DNA of 64,000 nucleotides from Corynebacterium vitaeruminis (GCF_001054325.1 NZ_JVVM01000009.1:33884-97883), one strand, 5' to 3'. Shown: positions 20,848-30,923, numbered from the stretch's first letter. Notes: generated by a model not told the origin, from the letters alone. Translations and numbers: made by a program.

Positions 20848-21141
20848 GTGCCAGCTATCTCACGCGATGAGGTCGCCCACCTAGCGCGATTGTCCCGTCT
20901 GGCTCTGACCGACGAGGAACTCGACGAGTTCGCCGGTCAGATTGACGGCATTATTAACCACGTCCAGGCCGTTCAAAAGGTGGCTGCGGATGATGTTGAA
21001 CCGATGAGTCACCCCTCTTCGCTGTCCGGTGTGATGCGCGAGGACGTCGTCAAGCCGACGCTGACTGCGAAGCAGGCGCTGGATCAGGCGCCGTCGCAGG
21101 ATCGCCAGCGCTTCGAAGTTCCCCAGATTCTCGGCGAGTAG
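20848..21141 (+). CDS. gatC: Asp-tRNA(Asn)/Glu-tRNA(Gln) amidotransferase subunit C
   Basis: 97 residues, normal GatC size. It begins [23 protein letters not shown], the conserved helical start, and ends with [19 protein letters not shown]. GatC is the small subunit that clamps GatA and GatB together. The GTG start at 20848 has AAAGGGG upstream. gatA begins 16 bp after the stop, so they are co-transcribed; gatB is separate at 29411. Confidence 0.94.
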   Translation: MPAISRDEVAHLARLSRLALTDEELDEFAGQIDGIINHVQAVQKVAADDVEPMSHPSSLSGVMREDVVKPTLTAKQALDQAPSQDRQRFEVPQILGE

Positions 21142-21156
21142 GAGTACGTAGAAGAA

Positions 21157-22671
21157 ATGACTGCAGCTAACCCGAACCTGCATGCCGCTGTTGCCGAGGA
21201 CCCAATTCTGGGGCTGAGCGCTTTCGAGCTCGCACAGAAGATTCACGCTCGTGAACTGACCTCGGTGGAGGTCACCCAGGCGTTCCTCGACCGCATCGCG
21301 GCAATTGATGAGGACATTCACGCGTTCCTGCACATCGGTGCCGAAGAGGCGCTGGCCGCAGCCCGCAACGTCGACGAGTCGTTGGACGCTGGCGAAGAGC
21401 CGGCCTCCGCACTGGCCGGTGTTCCGCTTGCGCTGAAGGATGTCTTTACCACCACTGACGCGCCGACCACTTGCGCTTCCAAGATGCTCGAGGGCTACAT
21501 GAGTCCCTACGACGCGACGGTTACCGCCAAGCTTCGTGCAGCTGGCATCCCAATTCTGGGTAAGACCAACATGGATGAGTTCGCAATGGGCTCGTCGACT
21601 GAGAACTCCGCCTACGGCCCGACTCACAACCCGTGGGATGTTGAGCGCACCGCAGGTGGCTCCGGCGGTGGCTCCTCGGCCGCACTGGCCTCCGGTATGG
21701 CTCCGCTGGCTATCGGTACTGACACCGGTGGCTCCATTCGCCAGCCAGCAGCTCTGACCGCAACGGTCGGTGTGAAGCCAACGTATGGTACGGTCTCCCG
21801 CTACGGCCTGGTCGCTTGTGCCTCCTCGTTGGACCAGGGTGGCCCGACTGCCCGGACCGTTCTGGACACCGCACTGCTGCACGAGATTATTGCCGGCCAC
21901 GACGAGAATGATTCGACCTCTACGAATCAGCCGATTGCCGACGTGGTTGCTGCCGCCAAGGAAGGTGCTACCGGTGACCTCACGGGGGTTAAGGTCGGCG
22001 TCGTCAAGCAGTTCGACCGCACCGAGGGCTACCAGGCAGGTGTGCTGGACAGCTTCCACGAGGCCGTCGACAAGCTGAAGGAAGCTGGCGCTGAGGTTGT
22101 CGAGGTTGATTGCCCGAATTTCGACCACGCACTGAGCGCGTACTACCTAATTCTGCCGTGCGAGGTCAGCTCCAACCTGGCGCGTTTCGACGGCATGCGT
22201 TACGGCCAGCGTGTCGGTGATGACGGTACGCACTCGGCCGATGAAGTTATGGCTATGACCCGCGCCGCTGGTTTTGGCGATGAGGTCAAGCGTCGCATCA
22301 TCATCGGTACTTACGCGCTATCGGTCGGTTACTACGACGCTTATTACATTCAGGCACAGCGCGTCCGTACCCTGATTCAGCAGGACTTCGAGCGTGCCTT
22401 CGAACAGGTCGATGTCCTGATTTCGCCGACCACTCCGACCACTGCGTTCAAGTTGGGCGAGAAGGTCGACGATCCGCTGAGCATGTACATGTTCGACCTG
22501 TGCACCCTGCCGCTAAACCTGGCCGGTATGTGCGGCATGTCGGTGCCGTCGGGTCTGGCTGAAGACACCGGTCTGCCGGTGGGCCTGCAGATCATGGCCC
22601 CGCGCCACGGTGACGACCGTCTGTACAAGGTCGGTGCTGCCTACGAAAAGGTACGTGGCCCGATTGCATAA
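21157..22671 (+). CDS. gatA: Asp-tRNA(Asn)/Glu-tRNA(Gln) amidotransferase subunit A
   Basis: 504 residues. Amidase-signature enzyme that frees ammonia from glutamine for transfer to Glu-tRNA(Gln). The Ser-cisSer-Lys triad is visible: Lys in LALKDVFTT, and the two serines in [14 protein letters not shown] and [13 protein letters not shown] 21157 follows gatC by 15 bp with AGGAGTACGTAGAAGAA upstream. The downstream terminator at 22735 separates it from the importer genes. Confidence 0.95.
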   Translation: MTAANPNLHAAVAEDPILGLSAFELAQKIHARELTSVEVTQAFLDRIAAIDEDIHAFLHIGAEEALAAARNVDESLDAGEEPASALAGVPLALKDVFTTTDAPTTCASKMLEGYMSPYDATVTAKLRAAGIPILGKTNMDEFAMGSSTENSAYGPTHNPWDVERTAGGSGGGSSAALASGMAPLAIGTDTGGSIRQPAALTATVGVKPTYGTVSRYGLVACASSLDQGGPTARTVLDTALLHEIIAGHDENDSTSTNQPIADVVAAAKEGATGDLTGVKVGVVKQFDRTEGYQAGVLDSFHEAVDKLKEAGAEVVEVDCPNFDHALSAYYLILPCEVSSNLARFDGMRYGQRVGDDGTHSADEVMAMTRAAGFGDEVKRRIIIGTYALSVGYYDAYYIQAQRVRTLIQQDFERAFEQVDVLISPTTPTTAFKLGEKVDDPLSMYMFDLCTLPLNLAGMCGMSVPSGLAEDTGLPVGLQIMAPRHGDDRLYKVGAAYEKVRGPIA

Positions 22672-22734
22672 AAGTGCTCAAGAAGCGTTAGTCGGTTCTT
22701 CAGCGACCGCCGTTTTCTCACATAAGTGGGGGAG

Positions 22735-22753
22735 CGGCGGTTGTCGCCGTTTT
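22735..22753 (+). terminator. intrinsic terminator after gatA
   Basis: CGGCG (22735-22739), loop GTTGT, CGCCG (22745-22749), then TTTT. A competing stem ACCGCCG (22706-22712) with CGGCGGT (22735-22741) overlaps it, so the region could fold in two ways. It lies 17 bp before the importer permease start. Confidence 0.6.
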
Positions 22754-22769
22754 AAGGGAAGTTTCATAT

Positions 22770-23855
22770 ATGCGCAGGAACGCAACCATGGCAAGAGTAA
22801 GAGTTAAAAAGCTACCCCGTTTTATGCCGTGGATTTACGGGCTGGTCATCGTCCTTGCCATCGCGGTCAGTCTGGTTGCGGCTGTAGTCTTCGGCTCTGC
22901 GGATATCACCTGGTCCACCACAACACAGGTAATTTCTCACCACATTTTTGGCACTGAGCTAGATGATTCCGTTCCTGCCAGCTCAGACACAATCATTTGG
23001 GATCTCCGCGCTCCTCGGGGAGTTCTCGCGGCCATTGTAGGGGCGGGCTTAGCTGTCTCCGGCGTGGCTATGCAGACGCTGGTTCGCAACCCACTGGCAG
23101 ACCCGTATCTGCTGGGTATCTCCGCTGGTGCCGGCGCCGGCGCAACTGCTGTGATTATCTTTGGCGCTTTCTCCGGCAGCCCCATCGCGCCACTGACATT
23201 CGGCGCACTCATCGGAGCGGTGATGGCCACCCTCGCGGTCGGTGCCTTCGCTACTGCAGGTGGTGGGCTGACTCCGCTGCGCTTGGTGCTGTCTGGCGTG
23301 GTGCTTTCCGCTGCGTTTTCCGCGCTGAGTAGTTTTATGGTCTTCGCCGGCCCCGACCCGAGGGCCGCGCAGTCCGTGATGTTCTGGATGCTGGGTTCCG
23401 TGGCCGGCGCGACCTGGGCGAAGACGCTCTTCCCACTCATCGTCCTCATCGCAGTGCTGCTATTTTTCCTGGTCAAGGCACGTCACCTGGACGCATTGGC
23501 GACCGGCGAGAGTACCGCAGCAGCCGTGGGTATTGATGTTTCTCGGCTACGCACGCAGGTTTTTGTGCTGCAGGCGGTACTTGTCGGCACGCTTGTTGCG
23601 GTCTCGGGAGGCATCGGGTTCGTCGGGCTGGTGATTCCGCACCTGACTCGCATCCTGGTGGGCGCCACGCATCGCGTTGTTCTGCCTGTGGCTGCGCTCA
23701 TGGGCGGGCTGTTCCTCATCTGGGTGGACATCATCGCGCGCGTAGTTGGCGGCAGTCAGGAAATGCCGCTGGGCGTGGTCACGGGACTCGTTGGCGCGCC
23801 GCTCTTCCTCTACCTGATGAGCCGCTCGCACTACAGCTACGGAGGTGCCGAATAA
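22770..23855 (+). CDS. FecCD-family ABC transporter permease
   Basis: 361 residues, about nine or ten hydrophobic segments. Family marks: RAPRGVLAAIVGAGLAVSGVAMQTLVRNPLADPYLLG near the first third, GGIGFVGLVIPHLTRILVG (the ATPase-contacting loop) and EMPLGVVTGLVGAPLFL at the end. The family imports iron-siderophores, haem, cobalamin or similar. Two starts have ribosome binding sites: ATG 22770 (AGGGAAG) and ATG 22788 (CAGGAA); I give the first. It is the first gene of a three-gene importer with the ATPase (next base) and the binding protein. Confidence 0.88.
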   Translation: MRRNATMARVRVKKLPRFMPWIYGLVIVLAIAVSLVAAVVFGSADITWSTTTQVISHHIFGTELDDSVPASSDTIIWDLRAPRGVLAAIVGAGLAVSGVAMQTLVRNPLADPYLLGISAGAGAGATAVIIFGAFSGSPIAPLTFGALIGAVMATLAVGAFATAGGGLTPLRLVLSGVVLSAAFSALSSFMVFAGPDPRAAQSVMFWMLGSVAGATWAKTLFPLIVLIAVLLFFLVKARHLDALATGESTAAAVGIDVSRLRTQVFVLQAVLVGTLVAVSGGIGFVGLVIPHLTRILVGATHRVVLPVAALMGGLFLIWVDIIARVVGGSQEMPLGVVTGLVGAPLFLYLMSRSHYSYGGAE

Positions 23856-24668
23856 ATGAGCACCCCACAAAAATCGGTACTCTCCGCTAAGGAAGTGCGC
23901 TGTGACATTGCGGGGCGCACCATCGTCAGCGGAGTCAACCTCGACTTCGGCGCCGAGCCCATGACCGCCATCATCGGTGTCAACGGCGCGGGTAAGTCCA
24001 CGTTGCTACGTGCGCTCGGTGGTATCACGAAGCCGACCGCCGGCGAAGTCGAAATCAACGGCAAATCCATGAGCGCGATTAGTTCGAAGAACCGTGCCCG
24101 TGACCTCGCCTTTGTCGCACAAAATGAGGTCCCGCCGGCCGAAATGCGCGTTCGCGACTTTGTTTCCCTCGGCCGTTTGCCTTACCAGCGCCTCTTTGCT
24201 GGCAACACAGCAGAGGACAATACCCACGTCGACCGTGCGCTGGGGCTCGTCGGGCTGGAACCGGTCGCGCAACGCCCGTGTGGGCAGCTCTCCGGCGGGC
24301 AACGCCGTCGCGTGTGTCTGGCGCGCGCGATCGCCCAGGACTCGCCGATCATGCTTCTCGACGAGCCCACCAATCACCTCGACGTGCGCCATCAACAGTC
24401 CGTGCTCCGTCTGGCCCGCTCCAGCGGAGCCTGTGTCATCGCCGCCATCCACGACTTGGACCTCGTGATGAACCACTTCGACCGCGTCATCGTGGTCGCA
24501 GACGGCGGTATCGCGGCCGATGGCATCCCCGAAGAAGTGCTCACCCGCGACTTTGTCGCCGACATCTTTCAAGTTGAATCCTGTCAGCTCAATTCCCCCG
24601 TTGGCCGCCGCCATCTCGCGATCGACAGCGAGCTCGGTGCAATCACCAATAACATCACGACCAACTAG
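23856..24668 (+). CDS. FecCD-type importer ATP-binding protein
   Basis: 270 residues. Walker A GVNGAGKST, signature LSGGQRRRVCLARA, Walker B MLLDEPTNHLD, switch histidine in AAIHDLDLV. This is the BtuD/FepC-like class that pairs with FecCD permeases. The ATG directly follows the permease stop, with GGAGG inside the permease gene, so translation is coupled. The binding-protein gene begins 10 bp after it. Confidence 0.9.
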   Translation: MSTPQKSVLSAKEVRCDIAGRTIVSGVNLDFGAEPMTAIIGVNGAGKSTLLRALGGITKPTAGEVEINGKSMSAISSKNRARDLAFVAQNEVPPAEMRVRDFVSLGRLPYQRLFAGNTAEDNTHVDRALGLVGLEPVAQRPCGQLSGGQRRRVCLARAIAQDSPIMLLDEPTNHLDVRHQQSVLRLARSSGACVIAAIHDLDLVMNHFDRVIVVADGGIAADGIPEEVLTRDFVADIFQVESCQLNSPVGRRHLAIDSELGAITNNITTN

Positions 24669-24678
24669 GAGTACTCCC

Positions 24679-25803
24679 ATGAATTACGCACACGCTTTCC
24701 GACGTCCCCTGCGTGCCTCAGTCGCTGGTATCGCTGTGGCTGCACTGGCATTCGGAGCCGCCGCCTGTGGCTCTGATGAGGGAACGCAGGCGTCGTCGTC
24801 AGGCATTACCCTCACCAACTGCGGTGAAGAGGTCAGCTACCCGGGTGTGGCTAAGAAGCTGCTAATCAATGACGGCAATATTGCTTCGCTGGCACTGGCC
24901 GTAGGTGCTGCGGACGAAATTGCAGCAGTGAGCTCTATGGCCTCGCACCTTCCAGTGTTGACTGCAGCCTACGGCGATGAGATTGCGCAGAAGCCAGAAG
25001 TGGCAAAGGAATACCCGAACCTGGAACAGGTCAATGCGGCTGAGCCGGATTTGATGTTGGCGGGCTGGGGCTACGGCTTTAGTGAGGACAAGGGAATTAC
25101 CCCGGAGTCACTTTCCGAGCACGGTATCGGCGCCTACACCCTGACGGAGTCCTGCCGTAGCAGTAACGATGCCAAGACAGACCAGGGTGGCAGTGGCGAC
25201 CCGGGGCACACTCGTGGTCTGGTGGATCCGTGGGAAGCCGTCAAGATGGATCTGAAGAACATCGCTACGCTGACCGGGCACGACGGTGAGGGCGACAAGG
25301 TTATTGCAGATATTGATAACCGCCTGCATGCTTTGGACACCGCACCAAAGGGGGACAAGAAGCCGGTGGGTTTCCTCTTTGACTCTGCCGGTGATGCACC
25401 GTTTACCTCGGGTTCCTTTGGCGCGCCGCAGGGCATCCTGGAAAAGGCCGGCGCGACCAATGCCGCCGAGTCTATTAAAGACACCTGGACTACGACGTCC
25501 TGGGAGTATGTCGCCGAAATGGAACCCGAGTTCATCGCGCTTGTGGACTACCCGGGTCAGACCTTCGAAGAGAAGATCAAGGTTTTGCGCACGAATCCGG
25601 CAACGAAGGACCTAGAGGCGGTCAAGGAAAATCGCTTTATTAACCTGCCATATGCCATGTGGACAGAGTCGCCGCTGAACGTCGACGCTGCAGAGTACGT
25701 GCGCAAGTCACTCGAGGAATATGGTCTTCTGCCGGTCTCGGACGTGACGACGAAGATGGAGTTGCCATCTGAGTTGCCGGGGCAGGAGTATCTGCAGAAA
25801 TAG
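24679..25803 (+). CDS. ABC importer substrate-binding lipoprotein
   Basis: 374 residues. Signal peptide with Arg-Arg near the start, hydrophobic core VAGIAVAALAFGAAA, and lipobox Cys30, so it is a membrane-anchored lipoprotein. The body has the class III (TroA/FepB/BtuF-like) fold pattern: ALAVGAADEIAAVSS, then NAAEPDLMLAGWG, and in the second lobe PVGFLFDS and EPEFIALVDYPG. The ligand could be a siderophore, cobalamin or haem; the family also includes proteins annotated as putative F420-0 carriers, and I cannot decide. ATG 24679 has TAGGAG upstream. I found no DtxR-type iron box before the operon. Confidence 0.85.
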   Translation: MNYAHAFRRPLRASVAGIAVAALAFGAAACGSDEGTQASSSGITLTNCGEEVSYPGVAKKLLINDGNIASLALAVGAADEIAAVSSMASHLPVLTAAYGDEIAQKPEVAKEYPNLEQVNAAEPDLMLAGWGYGFSEDKGITPESLSEHGIGAYTLTESCRSSNDAKTDQGGSGDPGHTRGLVDPWEAVKMDLKNIATLTGHDGEGDKVIADIDNRLHALDTAPKGDKKPVGFLFDSAGDAPFTSGSFGAPQGILEKAGATNAAESIKDTWTTTSWEYVAEMEPEFIALVDYPGQTFEEKIKVLRTNPATKDLEAVKENRFINLPYAMWTESPLNVDAAEYVRKSLEEYGLLPVSDVTTKMELPSELPGQEYLQK

Positions 25804-25857
25804 TTTTTGACCAAGGCCGTCGAGCGCGAACTGACTAACGCGACTAAGGTGGGCATC

Positions 25858-26889
25858 ATGCGAATTGCGACCCTTACCTCCGGTGGAGATTGTCCCGGTC
25901 TGAATGCCGTTATCCGTGCAATTGTCCGTACTAGCTCGAGCGAGTACGGCTCAACCGTCGTCGGTTTCGAGGACGGTTGGATTGGTCTTATGGAAGACCG
26001 TAGGGTTCAGCTTTACGACGATGAGCGGATTGACCGCATGCTGCTGCGCGGTGGCACCATGCTGGGCACCGGTCGCGTGCACCCGGACATTCTCATGTCC
26101 AACCTCGACCGCATCAAGGAAAACCTCGCTGACGCGGGTATCGACGCCTTGATTCCAATTGGCGGCGAAGGCACGCTGAAGGCCGGCAAGTGGCTTTCGG
26201 ACAACGGTGTGCCGGTTGTCGGTGTTCCGAAGACCATTGACAACGACGTCAACGGTACGGACTACACCTTCGGTTTCGACACAGCAGTGGCTGTTGCCAC
26301 CGACGCAGTTGACCGTCTGCACACCACCGCGGAATCCCACCAGCGCGTCATGATCGTTGAGGTCATGGGCCGCCATGTGGGCTGGATTGCCCTGCATGCG
26401 GGTATGGCCGGCGGTGCCCACCATATTGTCATTCCGGAAAAGCCATTTGACATCAACGAGATTGTGAAGTCTATGGAGCGCCGTTTCCAGATGGGTGAGA
26501 AGTACGGCATTATCGTCGTCGCTGAAGGCGCTACCCCGAAGCCCGGCACCATGGAATACGAAGAGGGTGGCGTCGACCAGTTTGGCCACCAGACCTTCAA
26601 CGGTATTGGTCAGGTTATTGGCGCGGAGATTAAGAAGCGCACCGGTTATGACGTTCGCACCACGGTGCTGGGCCACATTCAGCGTGGTGGTACTCCGACT
26701 GCGTATGACCGCGTGTTGGCCACCCGCTACGGTGTCCACGCCACCCGAGCAGTACACGAGGGGGACTTTGGCAAGATTGTCGCTCTGCACGGTGAGAACA
26801 TCGAGCGTATCGACATCGACGATGCGGTTGCTGAGTTGAAGGTTGTGCCGGATGGCCGTTACCGTGCCGCTGCTGCGCTGTTTGGTTAA
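25858..26889 (+). CDS. pfkA: 6-phosphofructokinase
   Basis: 343 residues. Nucleotide-binding [14 protein letters not shown] at the start, GGEGT at residues 102-106, PKTIDND with the catalytic Asp128, and [13 protein letters not shown] for the substrate. Gly105 is the residue typical of ATP enzymes, but Lys125 replaces the glycine of E. coli Pfk; this Gly/Lys combination occurs in actinobacterial enzymes that use ATP or pyrophosphate, so the phosphoryl donor is not settled by sequence, though C. glutamicum PfkA uses ATP. ATG 25858 has AAGGTGGG upstream; a frame open to 25807 is probably not translated. A hairpin follows at 26938. Confidence 0.94.
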   Translation: MRIATLTSGGDCPGLNAVIRAIVRTSSSEYGSTVVGFEDGWIGLMEDRRVQLYDDERIDRMLLRGGTMLGTGRVHPDILMSNLDRIKENLADAGIDALIPIGGEGTLKAGKWLSDNGVPVVGVPKTIDNDVNGTDYTFGFDTAVAVATDAVDRLHTTAESHQRVMIVEVMGRHVGWIALHAGMAGGAHHIVIPEKPFDINEIVKSMERRFQMGEKYGIIVVAEGATPKPGTMEYEEGGVDQFGHQTFNGIGQVIGAEIKKRTGYDVRTTVLGHIQRGGTPTAYDRVLATRYGVHATRAVHEGDFGKIVALHGENIERIDIDDAVAELKVVPDGRYRAAAALFG

Positions 26890-26937
26890 GCACGCTTTGC
26901 TAAACAATTAGGCAATTCTTTATAACAAAATAGGCAC

Positions 26938-26976
26938 ACTGCCCGAGCTGATGTATTAATCACCAGCTCGGGCAGT
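26938..26976 (+). terminator. hairpin terminator after pfkA
   Basis: ACTGCCCGAGCTG (26938-26950) pairs perfectly with CAGCTCGGGCAGT (26964-26976) across a 13-nt loop. The following ATGCTTTATAA is only a weak T-run. Confidence 0.7.
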
Positions 26977-27033
26977 ATGCTTTATAAGGTTCCGATTTTT
27001 GAAAAATAGACATATATTTAGGATTCTCTCGCT

Positions 27034-28497
27034 ATGTGGAAAAGAGCCACAACAATCGCGATGGCCTTTGTCGGCCTAACTGTCGGTGCCGGATTCGCAT
27101 CCGGCCAGGAAATGATGCAGTACTTCGTGGCATTTGGCACTAACGGCTTGTGGGGCGTTGTACTCGCTTCCGTCGTGATGATTGCCAGCGGTCTGGCAGT
27201 GCTGTCAATTGCCAGCTACCTGCAGGCTGACGAGCACTCCGAGGTCTTCGATGTAATCACCCGAAGCTGGGTTGCGAAGATTCTGGATATTGCCGTCATG
27301 ATCACGCTGTTTTGTACCGGCTTCGTTATGTTCGCCGGTGCGGGTGCGAACTTGAACCAGCAGTTCGGACTTCCAGTGTGGATTGGTGCCGTCATCATGG
27401 TTGCCCTGACATTGGGTGTCGGCATGCTGGATGCGGACAAGGTCAGCCGCGTGATTGGCATGATCACTCCGTTCATCATCGTGTTCTTGCTTGGTGCCGG
27501 TATCTACACTTTGTGCACGACCGATACCTCGATGTCGGAGGCCGCGCAGTACACCACTGAACTGTCGACCTCGCTGCCGCACTGGTCTGTTTCTGCCCTG
27601 AACTATGTTGGTTTCTGCGTGATGGTGGCCGTATCGATGTCCATCGTCATTGGCGGTAGCTACCTGAACCCGCGTGAAGCTGGCATCGGTGGTCTCATGG
27701 GCGGCACCATTTACGCAGGTCTGCTGACGTTGGTGACCTTTGCCCTCTTCTTCAAGGTCGAGTCCGTTGGCCATGAGGATATGCCGACTCTGGCCATTGT
27801 CAATGAAATTCACCCGGTTCTGGGTACGGTGATGGCGATCATCATCTACGCCATGATTTTCAATACCGCCATCGGTATGTTCTACGCGTTGGGTCGCCGC
27901 TTGACACGCAATACTCCGCAGCGTTTCCGCCTGGTATTCATCGTGACGGTGCTGATTGGTTTTGGCCTGAGCTTCTTCGGGTTCAAGACCCTGGTCGGTT
28001 CCATCTACCCGGCTCTTGGCTACGTCGGTATCGCTCTTATCGTGATTCTGTGTGGTGCGTACCTGACTGGACGTAACAAGCTGATGGAGGAGTCGAAGCG
28101 TCGTGGCCGTATCCGCAAACTCGCACGCCGGAAGATGCATCCGAACAAAAAGTTCACCACTGCGGATCAGAAGAAGCTCGACCGCGCTTTGGCCAACTCC
28201 AATATTTCCAACGTCGATCTTCAGGAGAGCGTCCGCGACGACATCGTTGAAGAACTCGTCAGCGACGATAATGTTGAATTCACCGAGGATGACGCCGAGC
28301 GCATTGTTGAAAAGGACAACGAGCGGTTGGAGAAACTTTCCGAAATCGAGGAAGCCTCCGATGATGACAATCCTCGCGAGACCGCGAGGAACTCCTTCCC
28401 AGGCGAGGCCACGGCCACCGCGCCAAAGAAGCTGGCCGGACAGACTAAGAGCGCTATCAAGCGTGTGGCCCGACCGAAGCCAAAGAAAGAAAAGTAA
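27034..28497 (+). CDS. YkvI-like integral membrane protein with long charged cytoplasmic tail
   Basis: 487 residues. Residues 1 to about 345 contain about ten hydrophobic helices; the start ATTIAMAFVGLTVGAGFASGQEMMQYF is the signature of the COG3949/YkvI group of the APC (LeuT-fold) superfamily, which are probable transporters with unknown substrate. The last 140 residues are a very charged tail (RRGRIRKLARRKMHPNKKF, then a Glu/Asp-rich stretch, then a basic Lys/Pro end), unusual for the family. AGGA lies about 10 nt before ATG 27034. It is a single gene between pfkA and a convergent methyltransferase. Confidence 0.75.
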   Translation: MWKRATTIAMAFVGLTVGAGFASGQEMMQYFVAFGTNGLWGVVLASVVMIASGLAVLSIASYLQADEHSEVFDVITRSWVAKILDIAVMITLFCTGFVMFAGAGANLNQQFGLPVWIGAVIMVALTLGVGMLDADKVSRVIGMITPFIIVFLLGAGIYTLCTTDTSMSEAAQYTTELSTSLPHWSVSALNYVGFCVMVAVSMSIVIGGSYLNPREAGIGGLMGGTIYAGLLTLVTFALFFKVESVGHEDMPTLAIVNEIHPVLGTVMAIIIYAMIFNTAIGMFYALGRRLTRNTPQRFRLVFIVTVLIGFGLSFFGFKTLVGSIYPALGYVGIALIVILCGAYLTGRNKLMEESKRRGRIRKLARRKMHPNKKFTTADQKKLDRALANSNISNVDLQESVRDDIVEELVSDDNVEFTEDDAERIVEKDNERLEKLSEIEEASDDDNPRETARNSFPGEATATAPKKLAGQTKSAIKRVARPKPKKEK

Positions 28498-28508
28498 CTA
28501 GCGCGACT

Positions 28509-28540
28509 AGGCAGCTCGAAAATTTAGGCAGCTCGAAAAT
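28509..28540. repeat. tandem duplication, 15-bp unit, 17-bp period
   Basis: AGGCAGCTCGAAAAT occurs at 28509-28523 and 28526-28540. The second copy holds the last codons of the minus-strand methyltransferase, and the first lies just beyond its stop codon (28524-28526). Confidence 0.8.
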
Positions 28541-29357
28541 AGAAGGCATCGCACCGATAGGGAAGGGCGATGCCTTCTTCATATGTGTGCCCCAAATGCT
28601 CGTGGAGATACCAGTGCAAGTTCGCCTCCACCTTGGCGCGCGTGGCGGGCTTGGAACGAAGCCAATAAGATCGTGTCCTTGCCAGCAGCACGATGTCCTC
28701 AATGGTCAGTGTCTGCTCCCAAGTCATCCGCACCTCATCCACTAACTCCAATTCCGGGCCCACGTCCGGGTAGAAACCTGGCCGCAACACGTCACCGGCA
28801 TGCATGATGCGACTGAGCCGATGCACCCACGGCACCGACACATCCAAGGTGTTCCACACCAACATGGCCACGCCATCTGGACGCAGCATACGAGCAAATT
28901 CACTACTTGCAGCTGCCGTGTCCACCCAGTGCCACGTCTGCGCGCACGTTGCCACATCGACCCCGTCGGATTTCAGCCCCGTGTGCTCCGCAGTGCCGTT
29001 CAGGCATTCCGCTGCTGGCACATTGTGCGTCAGCGCCTGCCGCATCGCGGTGGAGGGATCGAGCGCCAGCAGGGTGGCGTCGTGGTAGACGTCGGCAAGC
29101 GAGGCGGTGAGTTTTCCGGTGCCGGCGCCGATATCGGCGACCACCAGTGGCTGCGGTGCAAGACGTGTGAGCGCATCAATGACTGCGGGCGGATATCCGG
29201 GCCGCACGCGGTGGTAGCCAGTGGCGCCGTCGGCGCTTTCCTGCAGCTCGTCGTCGAAAGTGGCACCTGCGCGGTGGCGGTCAGCGGCGTCGCGAAACGT
29301 CGGTGTATCGCGCGCTGACGTCGGTGGAATCGGTGGGTGTTCGTTAACTCCGGGCAC
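28524..29357 (-). CDS. class I SAM-dependent methyltransferase
   Basis: 277 residues. Methyltransferase motif I is VVADIGAGTGKLTASLA near residue 75, followed by ALDPSTAMRQAL (motif II acidic residue), VATCAQTWHWVD and RMLRPDGVAMLVWNT, the pattern of the Methyltransf_11 group that contains trans-aconitate-like and small-molecule methyltransferases. The substrate is unknown. The N-terminal 45 residues are Pro/Asp/Arg-rich and probably unstructured. The GTG start at 29357 has TAGGGT ending 7 nt upstream and no ribosome binding site, so the mRNA is probably leaderless. It is divergent from gatB with only 53 bp between. Confidence 0.83.
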   Translation of the reverse strand: MPGVNEHPPIPPTSARDTPTFRDAADRHRAGATFDDELQESADGATGYHRVRPGYPPAVIDALTRLAPQPLVVADIGAGTGKLTASLADVYHDATLLALDPSTAMRQALTHNVPAAECLNGTAEHTGLKSDGVDVATCAQTWHWVDTAAASSEFARMLRPDGVAMLVWNTLDVSVPWVHRLSRIMHAGDVLRPGFYPDVGPELELVDEVRMTWEQTLTIEDIVLLARTRSYWLRSKPATRAKVEANLHWYLHEHLGHTYEEGIALPYRCDAFYFRAA

Positions 29358-29364
29358 GAGATAT

Positions 29365-29402
29365 ACCCTAGGGCACGCGCGCGGGACTATCGCTAGTAGA
29401 CT
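29365..29402. promoter_or_regulatory. compact divergent promoter pair for methyltransferase and gatB
   Basis: On the minus strand, TAGGGT (29365-29370) serves GTG 29357. On the plus strand, TAGACT (29397-29402) serves ATG 29411. The -10 elements are 26 bp apart, so the two polymerase footprints must overlap. Confidence 0.55.
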
Positions 29403-29410
29403 CTACAAAC

Positions 29411-30919
29411 ATGACCGCTGCATACGCTGATGACTTGATGGACTTTGATGAGGTCCTCGAACGTTTTGACCCGGTAATGGGCATGGAGGTACACGTCGAG
29501 CTCTCGACGAATACCAAAATGTTCTCGTCCTCCTCGGCGCACTTTGGTGCCGAGCCGAATAGCAACGTCGATCCCTGCAGCCTCGGCCTGCCGGGCGCGC
29601 TGCCCGTGGTTAACCGTCAGGGCGTTGAGTGGGCCATCAAGATTGGCCTGGCGTTGAACTGCGAGATTGCTGAGTCCTCTCGCTTTGCGCGCAAGAACTA
29701 CTTCTACCCGGACCAGCCGAAGAACTACCAGATTTCGCAGTACGACGAGCCAATCGCCTACGACGGATATCTCGACGTTCAGCTTGACGACGGCACGGAG
29801 TTCCGAATCGAAATCGAGCGCGCTCACATGGAAGAGGACACCGGCAAGCTGACGCACTTGGGTGGTGCCGATGGTCGTATTCACGGTGCTACGCGTTCGC
29901 TAGTGGACTGCAACCGTGCAGGTGTTCCGCTGATCGAGATTGTCACTAAGCCGATTCTCGGTGCGGGCGAGCGTGCCCCAGAGGTTGCTCGTGCATACGT
30001 TTCGGCGCTGCGTGACCTGGTGAAGTCCCTCGGTGTCTCCGATGCCCGCATGGATCAGGGCTCGATGCGTGTGGACTCCAACGTTTCCCTGCGCCCAATC
30101 GGCCAGGATGAGTTCGGTACTCGTACCGAGACCAAGAACATCAACTCCCTGAAGTCGGTTGAGCAGGCTGTCCGATACGAGATGCAGCGCCAGGCTGCTG
30201 CGATTATCAATGGCGAGGAGATTGTTCAGGAAACTCGCCACTACCAGGAGACCGACGGCACGACCTCCAAGGGCCGTCCGAAGGAGTCCCAGTCAGACTA
30301 CCGCTACTTCAATGACCCGGATCTGCCACCGGTGATCGCTCCGCGCGAGTGGGTGGAAGAAATCCGCGCAACCCTTCCGGAGCTCCCGTGGGTGCGTCGT
30401 GCTCGCATTCAGTCCGAGTGGGGGCTGAAGGACGAAGAGATGCGCGACCTGGTCAACGCCGGCGCTCTCGACCTGATTGTCGACACCGTTGAGGCAGGTG
30501 CCGGCCCGGCTGAGGCTCGCTCCTGGTGGGTTGCCTACCTGGCGCAGAAGGCCAACGAGGCCGGAGTGGAACTGGGTGAGCTCGCGATTACTCCGGTGCA
30601 GGTCGCACGCGTGATTGAGCTGATTGAAGAGGGCAAGTTGACGAACAAGCTGGCTCGTAAGGCCGTTGATGGCGTCCTCGCCGGCGAGGGCGACGTCGAC
30701 GAGGTCGTCGCTGCTCGCGGCCTGGAGGTCGTCCGCGATGACGGCGCTATTGAGAAGGCCGTCGACGATGCACTGGCTGCTAACCCGGATATCGTCGAGA
30801 AGTACCGAGCTGGCAACAAGAAGGTTGTCGGTGCCATCGTGGGCCAGGTCATGAAGGCTACCCGCGGCAAGGCAGATCCGGCTCAGGTCAACCAGCTGAT
30901 TGCGAAGAAGCTGAGCTAG
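29411..30919 (+). CDS. gatB: Asp-tRNA(Asn)/Glu-tRNA(Gln) amidotransferase subunit B
   Basis: 502 residues. GatB kinase-like cradle domain: [18 protein letters not shown], then [12 protein letters not shown], the magnesium/ATP region [15 protein letters not shown], and [11 protein letters not shown]; the C-terminal YqeY-like tail domain binds tRNA. It phosphorylates and amidates Glu on tRNA(Gln). It is separated by about 7 kb from gatCA, as in related corynebacteria. No ribosome binding site precedes ATG 29411; TAGACT ends 8 nt before it, so a leaderless mRNA is likely. Confidence 0.95.
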   Translation: MTAAYADDLMDFDEVLERFDPVMGMEVHVELSTNTKMFSSSSAHFGAEPNSNVDPCSLGLPGALPVVNRQGVEWAIKIGLALNCEIAESSRFARKNYFYPDQPKNYQISQYDEPIAYDGYLDVQLDDGTEFRIEIERAHMEEDTGKLTHLGGADGRIHGATRSLVDCNRAGVPLIEIVTKPILGAGERAPEVARAYVSALRDLVKSLGVSDARMDQGSMRVDSNVSLRPIGQDEFGTRTETKNINSLKSVEQAVRYEMQRQAAAIINGEEIVQETRHYQETDGTTSKGRPKESQSDYRYFNDPDLPPVIAPREWVEEIRATLPELPWVRRARIQSEWGLKDEEMRDLVNAGALDLIVDTVEAGAGPAEARSWWVAYLAQKANEAGVELGELAITPVQVARVIELIEEGKLTNKLARKAVDGVLAGEGDVDEVVAARGLEVVRDDGAIEKAVDDALAANPDIVEKYRAGNKKVVGAIVGQVMKATRGKADPAQVNQLIAKKLS

Positions 30920-30923
30920 CTAA

